Source: RI-283 sp964487925 (lineage in GTDB: Bacteria; Pseudomonadota; Gammaproteobacteria; SZUA-140). Taken from it: a stretch of DNA of 50,904 nucleotides. Numbering within the stretch: the stretch's first letter is position 1; each line of letters begins with the position of its first letter. A model generated the notes under the pieces. That model was not told the DNA's origin. It searched no databases and saw only the letters and a list, made by a program, of their open reading frames with translations. The stretch spans positions 1 to 50,904 of the forward strand of contig CAZASZ010000008.1 of assembly GCA_964487925.1 (NCBI GenBank), written 5' to 3'. A program made the translations under genes and the position numbers. Shown here in pieces: positions 32,631 to 41,462 of this stretch.

Positions 32631-35228
32631 TCAGGAAGGCGGAACAGCAAACGGATCATTGTAGTACTGGGCACCTATGTCCAACCATTCCGATATCAAA
32701 CGGAGCTCCGCCGGTTCCAGGCGGCCTGCATGGCTACCGCCGGGGGCGAAGAGATCAAAAAAACGACTGCTCGATAGCGCACCGGCGGTGGATAATACCG
32801 GACTCACATTGACGGTGACCATAATCGGAATCGGGTTGCCAAGGGTGTCGAGTACGGGATTACCATTGACATCTGTCTCAAACAGCAGGTTACCGTTGTT
32901 ATCGGTCGCCTGCACCGTGCGATCAACCAGCGCCCCCATGACGATGTCCTGTTCGTTGTCGTTAAACAACAGTTCCCTGTAGGACGTAAAATGTGCGGCT
33001 TGTTGATCCGAGGCGCCGTCGCTCAGATCGAGTTGTGCGGCGGGGATCTGAAGCTGTCCGGCACCGTCGCGAGGCCCGTGACAGGATTGGCAGGTATTCA
33101 CCCCGCGATTACGCGCCCATAAAGGGTGGATATGGGTTTCATAATGAATCACGATACGACAAGCACTCGTCCAGGTGGTGACGCAGCCGGCATCTACGGG
33201 CATCGGTGTAGCCAGATCACTATATTGCAAGGCATATCCCGCATCTTTTGGGCGGCCTGCGGTGGCAGCATCGGTCCAAATATCCTGATAGGTCAAGTCA
33301 ACGCTTGGATTTAGCGCCGAAGGGTCCAGTCTGGTGCGGGTCTCGGCCATATCCTCTCCCATATCGGCAAACAGCGCGGATTCCGTATTTGGGAAAGGCA
33401 ACCCTGAGGTAACTGCGCCGGTATTGAGGGCTGCGGGTCCACGAGGCAAGGACCCATGTGACAAACTGCTATCGCGATCATGGCAGCCGTTGCAGGTGAC
33501 TGTTTCGCCAGGTTTCACTTGAAGCCAGTTCTGATGACGGGCCGTTATTCGTCGACCGTCCTTGTCCAGAACGCTGATGGCAAGCGGAACATCGGCGGGC
33601 ACCTTGATCTTCACGGAACCATCCGGCTCGATCGGGGCATATGCAACGATTTCTCTCATCCCCTGACTACTGCTGCGACCAAAGGCGTTGCCAGTCAGGC
33701 GAACCAGCGTCCTATCTGGTAGCGCAACGGCCTTGACCACGCGCAGAAACCGCGCCGGACGTTGATCGGCAGTCGCGCCTGCGGGATCGGCCAACGCACT
33801 CACCGAACTGGCCGAAGCGCCCAAGCCGTTAAATTGTCCATCGAGATCGTATACGCTTCGAATATGTAACAACCCCACCCCTGCTTCCGCCAATACCGAG
33901 TCTAGGACTTTATCCGCCAGGACGTCGGGACGATCTCGTCTCTGTGTGGCGACAACATCGGTAAATATGACGCCCTCACGAGGCACCAGCAGTGGGACCT
34001 GTGTCTCATCCACCGTATTGTATAGATACAGCCCGTAGAGTGGCGGCGCCTCTTGCGCATTGGGATCAGCAAGTTTGTCGGGCGTACAGGGCATAAGTTG
34101 ACCGCTGAGCGATTGTAGGCGACAAGGTGTCCAACTGATCAACAATCGGGATGTGCCGTCCCATAGGGGAAAGGCCGAGCTGAACCGACCGCCAGGAGAT
34201 GGCGCGGTGCCGGTGGTGACATTGAGATTGGTCGCAGGCTGTTGCGCCGTACTTCCCGTTTCGGCATTCGCGGATATCAGTGCTTGATCATTGTTAACAA
34301 AGTTTTCGATGTCGATGCTAAGGAGGTTTCCACCGCCTTGAGGGCTGCTAAAGGGTTTAACCAGGGTTAGGAGGCGGCCATCCGGCATTTCCCATGGCCT
34401 GAGGAATTGTACCGTTCCGTCCGGTGTGACATGACTGTGCCCGCCATACACAGGCTCCAGTCCGGTACCGTCAGGCAGTATCTTGTATAGGCTTATCTGG
34501 TTGCTTGACCCCATATCATCCCACCGCGAAAACAGGATCTCTCCGCTGCTGAGTACGACCGGATCCAGGTCATGACTCTGGTTGAACGATATCTGGTGAA
34601 TATCACTACCGTCCGCCTCCATTACATGAAGCACAAAGGCGGGTTCGCTACGACTCTCTTCCAGCGCGGCAAACTGCGGCTTTCCTTCATTCAGAAGACC
34701 TGCTTTGGCCTGTCGTTGTCGCGTGGAAGTGAAGACAATACGTCCATCCGGAAGGTATTGGGGTGAGAGGTCGTTCCCTGCATTTGCGGTGATATCGGTA
34801 GCGATTATGCGATGTAGCCGGTCATTGGCGATATCGTACTCCCAGATATCCCAGGTAGGCTGATCCTCCGGGCTCGCTCCCTCAATGTCATTGAGGCGTA
34901 AGGAAAATAGTATCTTGGTCCCGTCGTATGAAGTGGTGACATCACGCACATCACCCTGCCCGCCCGTCACGCTAGCCGTGACATTACGTTCCTGAGCGCT
35001 TGGCGATGCCAGGTCCCGGTAGTAGAGATCACCACCAGATTCAAAGGTCAGTAGAGTCCTGCTATCGCTCACCGTCGTTTCGGGTAGAGGTCGAACCACG
35101 TAGGCAATACCAAAGTTCTCCACTACCGGATCGACACCGGTCTCACCCCCGCAAGCTGACAACAGTGAGAAAAATAGGGGCCAAACCGCCGAGAACATGC
35201 GCAAGCGACTCGACACAGGTTTAATCAT
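32631..35228 (-). CDS. HzsA-related di-heme lipoprotein with PD40 propeller
   Basis: An 865-residue lipoprotein (lipobox LLSAC after a 20-residue signal). The N-terminal half shows repeated PD40/TolB-like blades (TTSYDGTKILFSLR, SPQYLPDGRIVFTSTRQRQ, SGEILFSRWDD). The C-terminal half has two c-type heme motifs, CNGCH (about residue 579) and CQSCH (about 713). This is the layout of proteins related to the hydrazine synthase alpha subunit; anammox chemistry is not implied. It is first in the leftward operon and likely surface exposed or at the inner leaflet of the outer membrane. The ATG at 35228 is chosen over 35273 for the signal peptide. Confidence 0.82.
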   Translation of the reverse strand: MIKPVSSRLRMFSAVWPLFFSLLSACGGETGVDPVVENFGIAYVVRPLPETTVSDSRTLLTFESGGDLYYRDLASPSAQERNVTASVTGGQGDVRDVTTSYDGTKILFSLRLNDIEGASPEDQPTWDIWEYDIANDRLHRIIATDITANAGNDLSPQYLPDGRIVFTSTRQRQAKAGLLNEGKPQFAALEESRSEPAFVLHVMEADGSDIHQISFNQSHDLDPVVLSSGEILFSRWDDMGSSNQISLYKILPDGTGLEPVYGGHSHVTPDGTVQFLRPWEMPDGRLLTLVKPFSSPQGGGNLLSIDIENFVNNDQALISANAETGSTAQQPATNLNVTTGTAPSPGGRFSSAFPLWDGTSRLLISWTPCRLQSLSGQLMPCTPDKLADPNAQEAPPLYGLYLYNTVDETQVPLLVPREGVIFTDVVATQRRDRPDVLADKVLDSVLAEAGVGLLHIRSVYDLDGQFNGLGASASSVSALADPAGATADQRPARFLRVVKAVALPDRTLVRLTGNAFGRSSSQGMREIVAYAPIEPDGSVKIKVPADVPLAISVLDKDGRRITARHQNWLQVKPGETVTCNGCHDRDSSLSHGSLPRGPAALNTGAVTSGLPFPNTESALFADMGEDMAETRTRLDPSALNPSVDLTYQDIWTDAATAGRPKDAGYALQYSDLATPMPVDAGCVTTWTSACRIVIHYETHIHPLWARNRGVNTCQSCHGPRDGAGQLQIPAAQLDLSDGASDQQAAHFTSYRELLFNDNEQDIVMGALVDRTVQATDNNGNLLFETDVNGNPVLDTLGNPIPIMVTVNVSPVLSTAGALSSSRFFDLFAPGGSHAGRLEPAELRLISEWLDIGAQYYNDPFAVPPS

Positions 35229-35515
35229 TGAAACCAATACGTCACTATCTCCGTCTTTCGGGTTTGAGGGCATATCGTCGACACTATTGTCCGATGCGGT
35301 TTTTTCCAGAACACTTTTAACGATGATAAGGTCAATACGGTTTCATATGCGTGATGTACACGAGAATTTGCATTATCCATTCCAACGAACGGTACGAACT
35401 GCCTATTCCTTCACAAAATGTTTCCAAACTTTCTGGATAATGCTGAGGCATCGAAGTGTTTGATAAGGCGACGACCAGTCACCTCCAATCCGGCGCATAT
35501 GGAGTCCCCGAGCGA
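35229..35515. promoter_or_regulatory. Divergent promoter region between the two envelope operons
   Basis: A 287-bp AT-richer interval separates the divergent starts. It contains the 10-bp inverted repeat GCATTATCCA (35370-35379) and TGGATAATGC (35434-35443), with centres 64 bases apart. Such spaced arms could bind one regulator controlling both operons. No confident -35/-10 pair is called by eye. Confidence 0.45.
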
Positions 35516-36709
35516 ATGACCCGAACTTTCAATCACATCAAACTGGTCTGTTTGTGTTCAGGCCTATTGTTGGCCGCGATGGCCACGTCGCTTAGTGCCG
35601 GTCCTAGGGAACAGGCAAAACGTATACATGACCGCCTTGCCGGTATTCCAGCACCATCGCTCCCAACCGGAACGGCAACGTCTTCCGTACTTGACCGCAT
35701 GGCCGTAGAAATCGGTGCCGGGCGCCCGGTGGATGCCGCGTTTATCGCCATGGAAGATAGCTCTTTCTACAACGTGACCTTGAAGAATTTTGTCACTCCA
35801 TGGACCAATGAAGAACAGACCGTTTTTGCCCCGCTGAATGACTACACAGCAACAGTGATCGGTATGGTGCGTGACGATCGGCCGTTCAATACCTTGTTAT
35901 CAGCGGATCTGCTCTATGTCGGCAATTCCGGGCTTGGTCTGCCACCCTACTCGATGACCAATAACGATCACTATGAGGCCATGGAGAATCTTGGTGTCGA
36001 TCTGAAGGACAATTTAGTCGCTGTGGCGCAGTCGACGGTTACCGGTCTGCCATCCTCCGCAACCGCAGGCGTTATGACTTCCCGAGCCGCAGCGGAGGCA
36101 TTTTTCATTGCCGGGACCAACCGCGCCATGTTCCGCTTTACCTTGCTAAATCATCTTTGTACCGATTTGGAGCAGATTAAGGACAATACCAGGCCCACGG
36201 ACCGTATTCGACAGGATGTATCGCGAAGCCCCGGCGGTGATAGTCGTATTTTTATGAATAGTTGTGTGGGTTGCCATAGCGGTATGGACCCTATGACCCA
36301 GGCGCTTGCCTACTATAACTATGACGAAGACCTCCACAGTTTGGTCTACACACCTGGTGTTGTGCAGCCCAAGTACCTGATCAATCAGGAGAACTTCAAA
36401 TACGGTTACGTAACCCCGGATGATCACTGGGACAACTACTGGCGTAGCGGACCAAACCGGTCCCTGGGTTGGGACAATACGCGTACTGGGAGCGGCATCG
36501 GGGCGAAGTCGCTTGGGGAGGAACTGGAGAACAGCGATGCCTTTGCAAGCTGCCAGGTTAAAAAGGTCTTTAAAACGATTTGTCTGCGCGCTCCTCGAAA
36601 TAGTGTCGACCGAGCCAAGATCGCGGATATGGTCACTTCATTCAAGGCTAGCAATTACAACCTAAAACAGGTCTTCGCCGAGTCGGCCGTCTACTGTATG
36701 GCGCAATGA
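35516..36709 (+). CDS. Exported mono-heme-motif protein, cytochrome-like
   Basis: A 397-residue exported protein with signal peptide ending TSLSA and one c-type heme motif CVGCH at residue 250 (MNSCVGCHSGMDPMTQALAYYN). The surrounding layout, with the N-terminal PREQAKRIHDRLAGIPAP and the heme followed by GMDP, resembles the DUF1592/1588-type proteins that precede DUF1501 genes in other phyla. The ATG at 35516 yields the signal peptide; the GTG at 35456 does not. Its stop overlaps the next start (ATGA). Confidence 0.75.
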   Translation: MTRTFNHIKLVCLCSGLLLAAMATSLSAGPREQAKRIHDRLAGIPAPSLPTGTATSSVLDRMAVEIGAGRPVDAAFIAMEDSSFYNVTLKNFVTPWTNEEQTVFAPLNDYTATVIGMVRDDRPFNTLLSADLLYVGNSGLGLPPYSMTNNDHYEAMENLGVDLKDNLVAVAQSTVTGLPSSATAGVMTSRAAAEAFFIAGTNRAMFRFTLLNHLCTDLEQIKDNTRPTDRIRQDVSRSPGGDSRIFMNSCVGCHSGMDPMTQALAYYNYDEDLHSLVYTPGVVQPKYLINQENFKYGYVTPDDHWDNYWRSGPNRSLGWDNTRTGSGIGAKSLGEELENSDAFASCQVKKVFKTICLRAPRNSVDRAKIADMVTSFKASNYNLKQVFAESAVYCMAQ

Positions 36710-39207
36710 TTATGATGCATCTTCGTTTTGTATTGAATACGCGGTGGCTGCTTCTCCTTTGTGCCTCTATGTTTCTGGGGGCATGTGGTGGTGGCGCAGG
36801 TACTGAGTCGCTTCCAGCCCCCAGAGACAACACGACCTTGGGCGTCAGTTACACAGGTCCGGCGCCGAGCACGGATGATATACAACGATTCAAGCTGAAT
36901 CTCTGGGACAAAGTCAGCCAAACCAACCGATGCGGCGCTTGTCATGGCCAGGACGGACCGGCCTCCCCCGCCTTCGTGCGCAATGATGATATCAATGCCG
37001 CTTATGCGGCAGCGAATCCCCTGGTCGACTTGGTATCACCAGCCAACTCCCGTCTCGTCACCAAAGTGGCGGGTGGACATAATTGCTGGTTGCAGGCCGA
37101 TAGCGCTTGCGGTGCCGTTATGACCGCCTACATTGAGGCCTGGGCCAATGGAGCCGGCAGCAGTAGCGGGCGCGAAATCCTGCTGCAAGCGCCGGTCGAT
37201 ATCACCCCGGGAAGCAGTAAGAGCTTTCCTTCGGATTCGTCAGGCTTTGGCACTACCGTTCATAATTTGCTCGTGACGCATTGTTCCAGGTGTCACGATG
37301 AGACATCAACGACGCCTCAGGCGCCTTTCTTTGCCAGCAGTGACGTCAGTGTCGCCTACGAAGCCGCTAAGGCAAAGATAGATCTCGATACGCCAGCCAA
37401 TTCGCGTCTGGTGGTGAGATTGCGTAACGAGTTTCACAACTGCTGGAGCGGCGATTGCCAAAACGACGCCAACGTCATGGAAAGCGCCATTCAAGCCTTT
37501 ACCGGTCTCGTTCCTGTAAACGCAGTGGATTCTACGCTGGTCATCAGCAAGGCGCTTAAGCTCACAGATGGCATTATTGCCAGTGGCGGTAGTCGTGTGG
37601 AAGACAATGTCATCGCCCTTTACGAATTCAAGACCGGTCAGGGGAATATTGCCTACGACACCAGCGGTGTTGAGCCAGGTTTGCACTTGAATCTGAGCGG
37701 CAACGTCGGCTGGGTCGGCGGCTGGGGTATCGAGATCATCGATGGCAAGGCACAGGGCAGTACCACTACCAGCAAAAAGCTGCACGATTTGATCACGGCC
37801 ACGGGTGAATATTCGATAGAGGCCTGGGTGGTGCCGGCCAATGTTACCCAAGAGGGACCGGCACGAATCATCAGCTATTCGGCGGGTACGCAGGCGCGTA
37901 ATTTCACCCTAGGCCAGACCCTCTATAACTACGACTTTCTGCATCGCAGTAGCACCACCAATGGCAATGGCGAGCCCGCATTGTCGACAGCGGATGCCGC
38001 CGAGGTCCTGCAGGCGACCCAACAACATGTCGTGGTGACCTATGATCCTGCCAACGGGCGTCGCATCTACGTCAATGGTGAATTCACCGGCGACCTCGAC
38101 ACAGTGCCGGGCGGAAATCTAAGTGATTGGGACGATACTTTCGCCCTTGTCTTGGGCAATGAGGCATCCGGAGATCGCCTTTGGAAGGGCAAACTACGCC
38201 TCGTTGCCATCCACAACCGTGCCCTGACACAAGCTCAAATCAGGCAAAATTTCGAGGTGGGTGTTGGTGAAAAATTCTTTCTATTATTTGGTGTAAGCCA
38301 CGTCATCGATAATGTCCCTCAGGCATATATCATGTTTGAGGTCAGCCAATTTGATAACTATAGCTATCTGTTTAACAAACCGACTTTTATTAGCCTGGAC
38401 CCTAATGCCGCTCCGCCTGACATACCTCTGAAGGCAATGCGAATTGGGATAAACGGCAAGGAAACCTTGGTAGGCCAAGCGTATGCCAATCTGGATATGA
38501 ACCTGGGTGGGGGTTCCTACACGCCGGCCGGACAACAGATATCTCCAATTGGTACCGTCGTCGCACTGGACAAAGGCGCCGACGCGGACGAGTTTTTTCT
38601 GACTTTCGAGGTGCTCGGTAATCATAGCCATGTGGTCTTGGAGCCGGCGCTCTTAACACCCGCGCCACCGCCCGATCTCAGCCCGGTTTCAGATATTGGA
38701 CTGCGCACATTCGAGGAGATTCAGGCCACTATGGCTGCGGTGACCGACGTCAGTCCGACTCAGGCGGGCGTCAATGCTGTCTTTGCGGCTGTCAAACAAC
38801 AGCTACCGACCGTGGAAAATATCGAGGGATTTCTGTCCGCGCACCAAATGGCCGTGTCACAACTCGCCATTGAGTACTGCAGTGCGCTCGTTGACGGCAA
38901 AGGTCAGCAGGCGCCTGGTCTATATTTTCCGGGTTTCGATTTTACGGCCCCTGCCGATACAGCCTTTGATCAGCTATCTAAACGGGACCTGCTGATTGAT
39001 CCCCTTTTGAATCGGATCGTCGGCATCAATATTGCTACCCAGGCCGACCCGGCCTTGGTGAAATCAGAACTGAATACCCTAATCGATCGGCTAACGACCT
39101 GCGCAAACGGTGCAGGCGCAACCTGCGCAACGCCAGCGCGAACGGTCGAGGTTGCTAAAGCCAGCTGCGCCGCGCTATTGGGCAGTGCAGTCACGCTACT
39201 GCAATGA
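36706..39207 (+). CDS. LamG-domain lipoprotein with tandem heme-binding domains
   Basis: An 833-residue lipoprotein (lipobox LGAC, Cys27). Two copies of a short cytochrome-like module follow: CGACH (76-80) to HNCW (125) and CSRCH (193-197) to HNCW (244). Each has DI/VxxAYxAA, PANSRLV and a second Cys pair. A LamG/concanavalin-type domain (about 300-510: YEFKTGQGNIAYDTS, YSIEAWVVPAN, VVTYDPANGRRIYVNGEF) then suggests carbohydrate or ligand binding, and a C-terminal helical region ends the protein. It overlaps both neighbours by four bases (ATGA). Surface location is likely. Confidence 0.82.
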   Translation: MIMMHLRFVLNTRWLLLLCASMFLGACGGGAGTESLPAPRDNTTLGVSYTGPAPSTDDIQRFKLNLWDKVSQTNRCGACHGQDGPASPAFVRNDDINAAYAAANPLVDLVSPANSRLVTKVAGGHNCWLQADSACGAVMTAYIEAWANGAGSSSGREILLQAPVDITPGSSKSFPSDSSGFGTTVHNLLVTHCSRCHDETSTTPQAPFFASSDVSVAYEAAKAKIDLDTPANSRLVVRLRNEFHNCWSGDCQNDANVMESAIQAFTGLVPVNAVDSTLVISKALKLTDGIIASGGSRVEDNVIALYEFKTGQGNIAYDTSGVEPGLHLNLSGNVGWVGGWGIEIIDGKAQGSTTTSKKLHDLITATGEYSIEAWVVPANVTQEGPARIISYSAGTQARNFTLGQTLYNYDFLHRSSTTNGNGEPALSTADAAEVLQATQQHVVVTYDPANGRRIYVNGEFTGDLDTVPGGNLSDWDDTFALVLGNEASGDRLWKGKLRLVAIHNRALTQAQIRQNFEVGVGEKFFLLFGVSHVIDNVPQAYIMFEVSQFDNYSYLFNKPTFISLDPNAAPPDIPLKAMRIGINGKETLVGQAYANLDMNLGGGSYTPAGQQISPIGTVVALDKGADADEFFLTFEVLGNHSHVVLEPALLTPAPPPDLSPVSDIGLRTFEEIQATMAAVTDVSPTQAGVNAVFAAVKQQLPTVENIEGFLSAHQMAVSQLAIEYCSALVDGKGQQAPGLYFPGFDFTAPADTAFDQLSKRDLLIDPLLNRIVGINIATQADPALVKSELNTLIDRLTTCANGAGATCATPARTVEVAKASCAALLGSAVTLLQ

Positions 39208-40820
39208 TGTTTACGCGAAGGAAGTTACCCATGGCTAAACGATTTGTTCCCATGTCACCTGACGAACCGTTACGACACACTGACCATCGACGTCCAATGA
39301 CACGAAGAGAGTTTATCTCTCAGGGGTTTCTGGGCGGCCTCGGCCTGGTGACAGCGCCGAGCCTGTTTAGCTTGTTCGCAAACCCCAGGGCCGCTCATGC
39401 CGCATTGTCCTCTGATCTTGAGACACTCAAAGCGGCTTGCGGGATCGCTACACAGGGCGCCGGCAAGATCCCCTTCATATGCTTCGACCTGGCGGGTGGG
39501 GCAAATATTTCCGGATCCAATGTCCTGGTCGGTAAACAAGGTGGCCAGCTCGACTTCTTGACCAGCGCCGGTTACAGCAAACAGGGGCTTCCTGGAGATA
39601 TGATTCCGCCCTTGTTGAATGTGCAAACAGGCGCGAGCGATTTCATCAACACGGACATGGGACTGGCATTTCATTCCGATAGCGCCTTTTTGCGAGGGAT
39701 ATTGGAAAAGGCTGCATCCGCTGCACCAAACATCAATGGCGCCGTCATTCCGGCGCGATCCGATAATGACACCAGTAACAATCCCCATAATCCGATGTAC
39801 GGTATTTATCAGGCAGGCGCCGACGGCAGCCTACTAAGTCTGATCGGTTCCAGGAGTAGCGAATCCGGCGGCAATTCATTGGCTCCGGCAACGATGGTCG
39901 ATCCCGGTGCCCGCCCCACAAAGGTGGACAGGCCCAGCGATGTCACAGGTCTGGTCGATACCGGACAGCTTATTGGGGTGTTGAATCAGTCGGACGCCGT
40001 TGCGGTCATGGAGTCGATTGAACGTGTCAGTCAGATGCAACTGAATAAGGTGGACACCAAGGTTACAACGGACGCAATCATCAAGGACTTGGTCCGGTGC
40101 GGCTATATTAAGGCCGCCGATATCACCGATCGCTTCGGTGATCCATCTACCCTAAACCCGGCGCTTGACCCCGACATCGTGGGTCCCACCGGAATCTTCA
40201 GTCAGGCGGAATTCGATGGCGATGCCGAATTCCGAAAGACAGCATCGGTCATGAAGATGGTGGTCAATGGCTTCGCGGGCGCCGGGACGGTCACGATGGG
40301 CGGGTTCGACTATCACACCGGCGATCGCTCAACGGGCGAGATACGTGACCTGCGTGCGGGCCGCTGCATGGGCGCCTGCCTGGAATATGCCGCCCGCGTG
40401 GGAGTCCCGCTGATGCTCTACGTCTTTAGCGATGGCTCGCTGGCTAGTAATGGCGCGGTCGATAACAGTGTCGATGGTCGTGGCAAGGGCGTCTGGACCG
40501 GTGACAATTCATCCACGGCGGCCTCTTTCTTTCTTGTATACAACCCAGGTGCTCGCCCTGCTCTATTCAGTGGAGATAGTTTACCTATGGAGCAACATCA
40601 GCAGTTGGGATATTTCCGAGCCGATGGTTCGGTTGATACCGCCTCCAGTCCGGCGGCCAACAACGTCAATTTGCTCGTGGAAACCGTACTTCTCAACTAT
40701 ATGGCGTTACATGGGGAACAGGCCCTGTTTCCAACTCGATTCCCAGGCCATGCCTTGGGTAATTCAACCTTTTTGGACCGCCTTACGGCGTTCGACCCGA
40801 TAGTCAACGGGACGATATAG
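39204..40820 (+). CDS. DUF1501-like protein with Tat signal
   Basis: A 538-residue protein with a twin-arginine signal (MTRREFISQGFLGGLGLVTA, ending RAAHA), preceded by a 31-residue N-terminal extension. The mature part shows the DUF1501/alkaline-phosphatase-like features FICFDLAGGANISGSN, MGLAFHSDSAFLRG, TMGGFDYHTGDRSTG and MLYVFSDGSLASNGAVD. Tat export implies folding, perhaps with a metal, in the cytoplasm. The metal His/Asp pattern of active sulfatase-type enzymes is not fully identifiable by eye. It overlaps the LamG gene stop. Confidence 0.78.
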   Translation: MMFTRRKLPMAKRFVPMSPDEPLRHTDHRRPMTRREFISQGFLGGLGLVTAPSLFSLFANPRAAHAALSSDLETLKAACGIATQGAGKIPFICFDLAGGANISGSNVLVGKQGGQLDFLTSAGYSKQGLPGDMIPPLLNVQTGASDFINTDMGLAFHSDSAFLRGILEKAASAAPNINGAVIPARSDNDTSNNPHNPMYGIYQAGADGSLLSLIGSRSSESGGNSLAPATMVDPGARPTKVDRPSDVTGLVDTGQLIGVLNQSDAVAVMESIERVSQMQLNKVDTKVTTDAIIKDLVRCGYIKAADITDRFGDPSTLNPALDPDIVGPTGIFSQAEFDGDAEFRKTASVMKMVVNGFAGAGTVTMGGFDYHTGDRSTGEIRDLRAGRCMGACLEYAARVGVPLMLYVFSDGSLASNGAVDNSVDGRGKGVWTGDNSSTAASFFLVYNPGARPALFSGDSLPMEQHQQLGYFRADGSVDTASSPAANNVNLLVETVLLNYMALHGEQALFPTRFPGHALGNSTFLDRLTAFDPIVNGTI

Positions 40821-40903
40821 CCCTCAGGCAATGCGGGATACTTGATTTGTACATTCTTTTTTTGACAGTGACATACCGCGGTCCGAGTCATGGGGGGCAA
40901 CTT

Positions 40904-41449
40904 TTGAAGGCCAATATTACTAAGAATCTCTTCGCCACATTCCTGCTTTTGAGCACCGCTTTTGGGGCCATAGCCCAAGAGGCTACCGGTAACGCCAAAG
41001 ATTTTCACAGCCTGGATGACGATGTTCGCGCCCTGAAAAAGGATGTGCTGGAGATCAACCGAGAGCTATTCAGCCTCGAAGAAGACTTGCTGTACCCGAC
41101 TAATACCCAGGTGTCGGTTTTTCTGTCTCTGGACATTGGGAAATTTTTCAAGATGGATGCGGTGCAGGTCAAGATTGACGGAAAAACGGTCTCCAATCAC
41201 CTCTATACCCAACGTGAATTGGATGCGCTACGCAGAGGAGGAATCCACCGCGTGTATTTAGGAAACCTGCCCACCGGAGAGCACGAATTGGTGGCCCTTT
41301 TTACCGGGCTGGGCCCACAGGGGCAGGAATATCGTCGCGGCGCCACAACCAAATTCGAAAAAGGCACGGGAAGTAAGTACCTGGAGTTAAAAGTCCTCGA
41401 TATGGAAGGCCGGCAACAGCCCGATTTTCAAATAAAGGTGTGGGACTAA
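40904..41449 (+). CDS. Small exported protein of the AgmX-type cluster
   Basis: A 181-residue periplasmic protein with signal peptide ending GAIAQ, a short coiled coil (DDDVRALKKDVLEINRELFS, about 30-55) and an Ig-like beta domain (QVSVFLSLDIGKFFKMDAVQ, then VYLGNLPTGEHELVALF). The TTG at 40904 is preceded by GGGGGG and gives a clean signal; a TTG at 40847 is less likely. It was not matched to a named family. Spacing of 14 bases to the next gene places it in the operon. Confidence 0.7.
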   Translation: MKANITKNLFATFLLLSTAFGAIAQEATGNAKDFHSLDDDVRALKKDVLEINRELFSLEEDLLYPTNTQVSVFLSLDIGKFFKMDAVQVKIDGKTVSNHLYTQRELDALRRGGIHRVYLGNLPTGEHELVALFTGLGPQGQEYRRGATTKFEKGTGSKYLELKVLDMEGRQQPDFQIKVWD

Positions 41450-41462
41450 AGTCGAAGACAAG

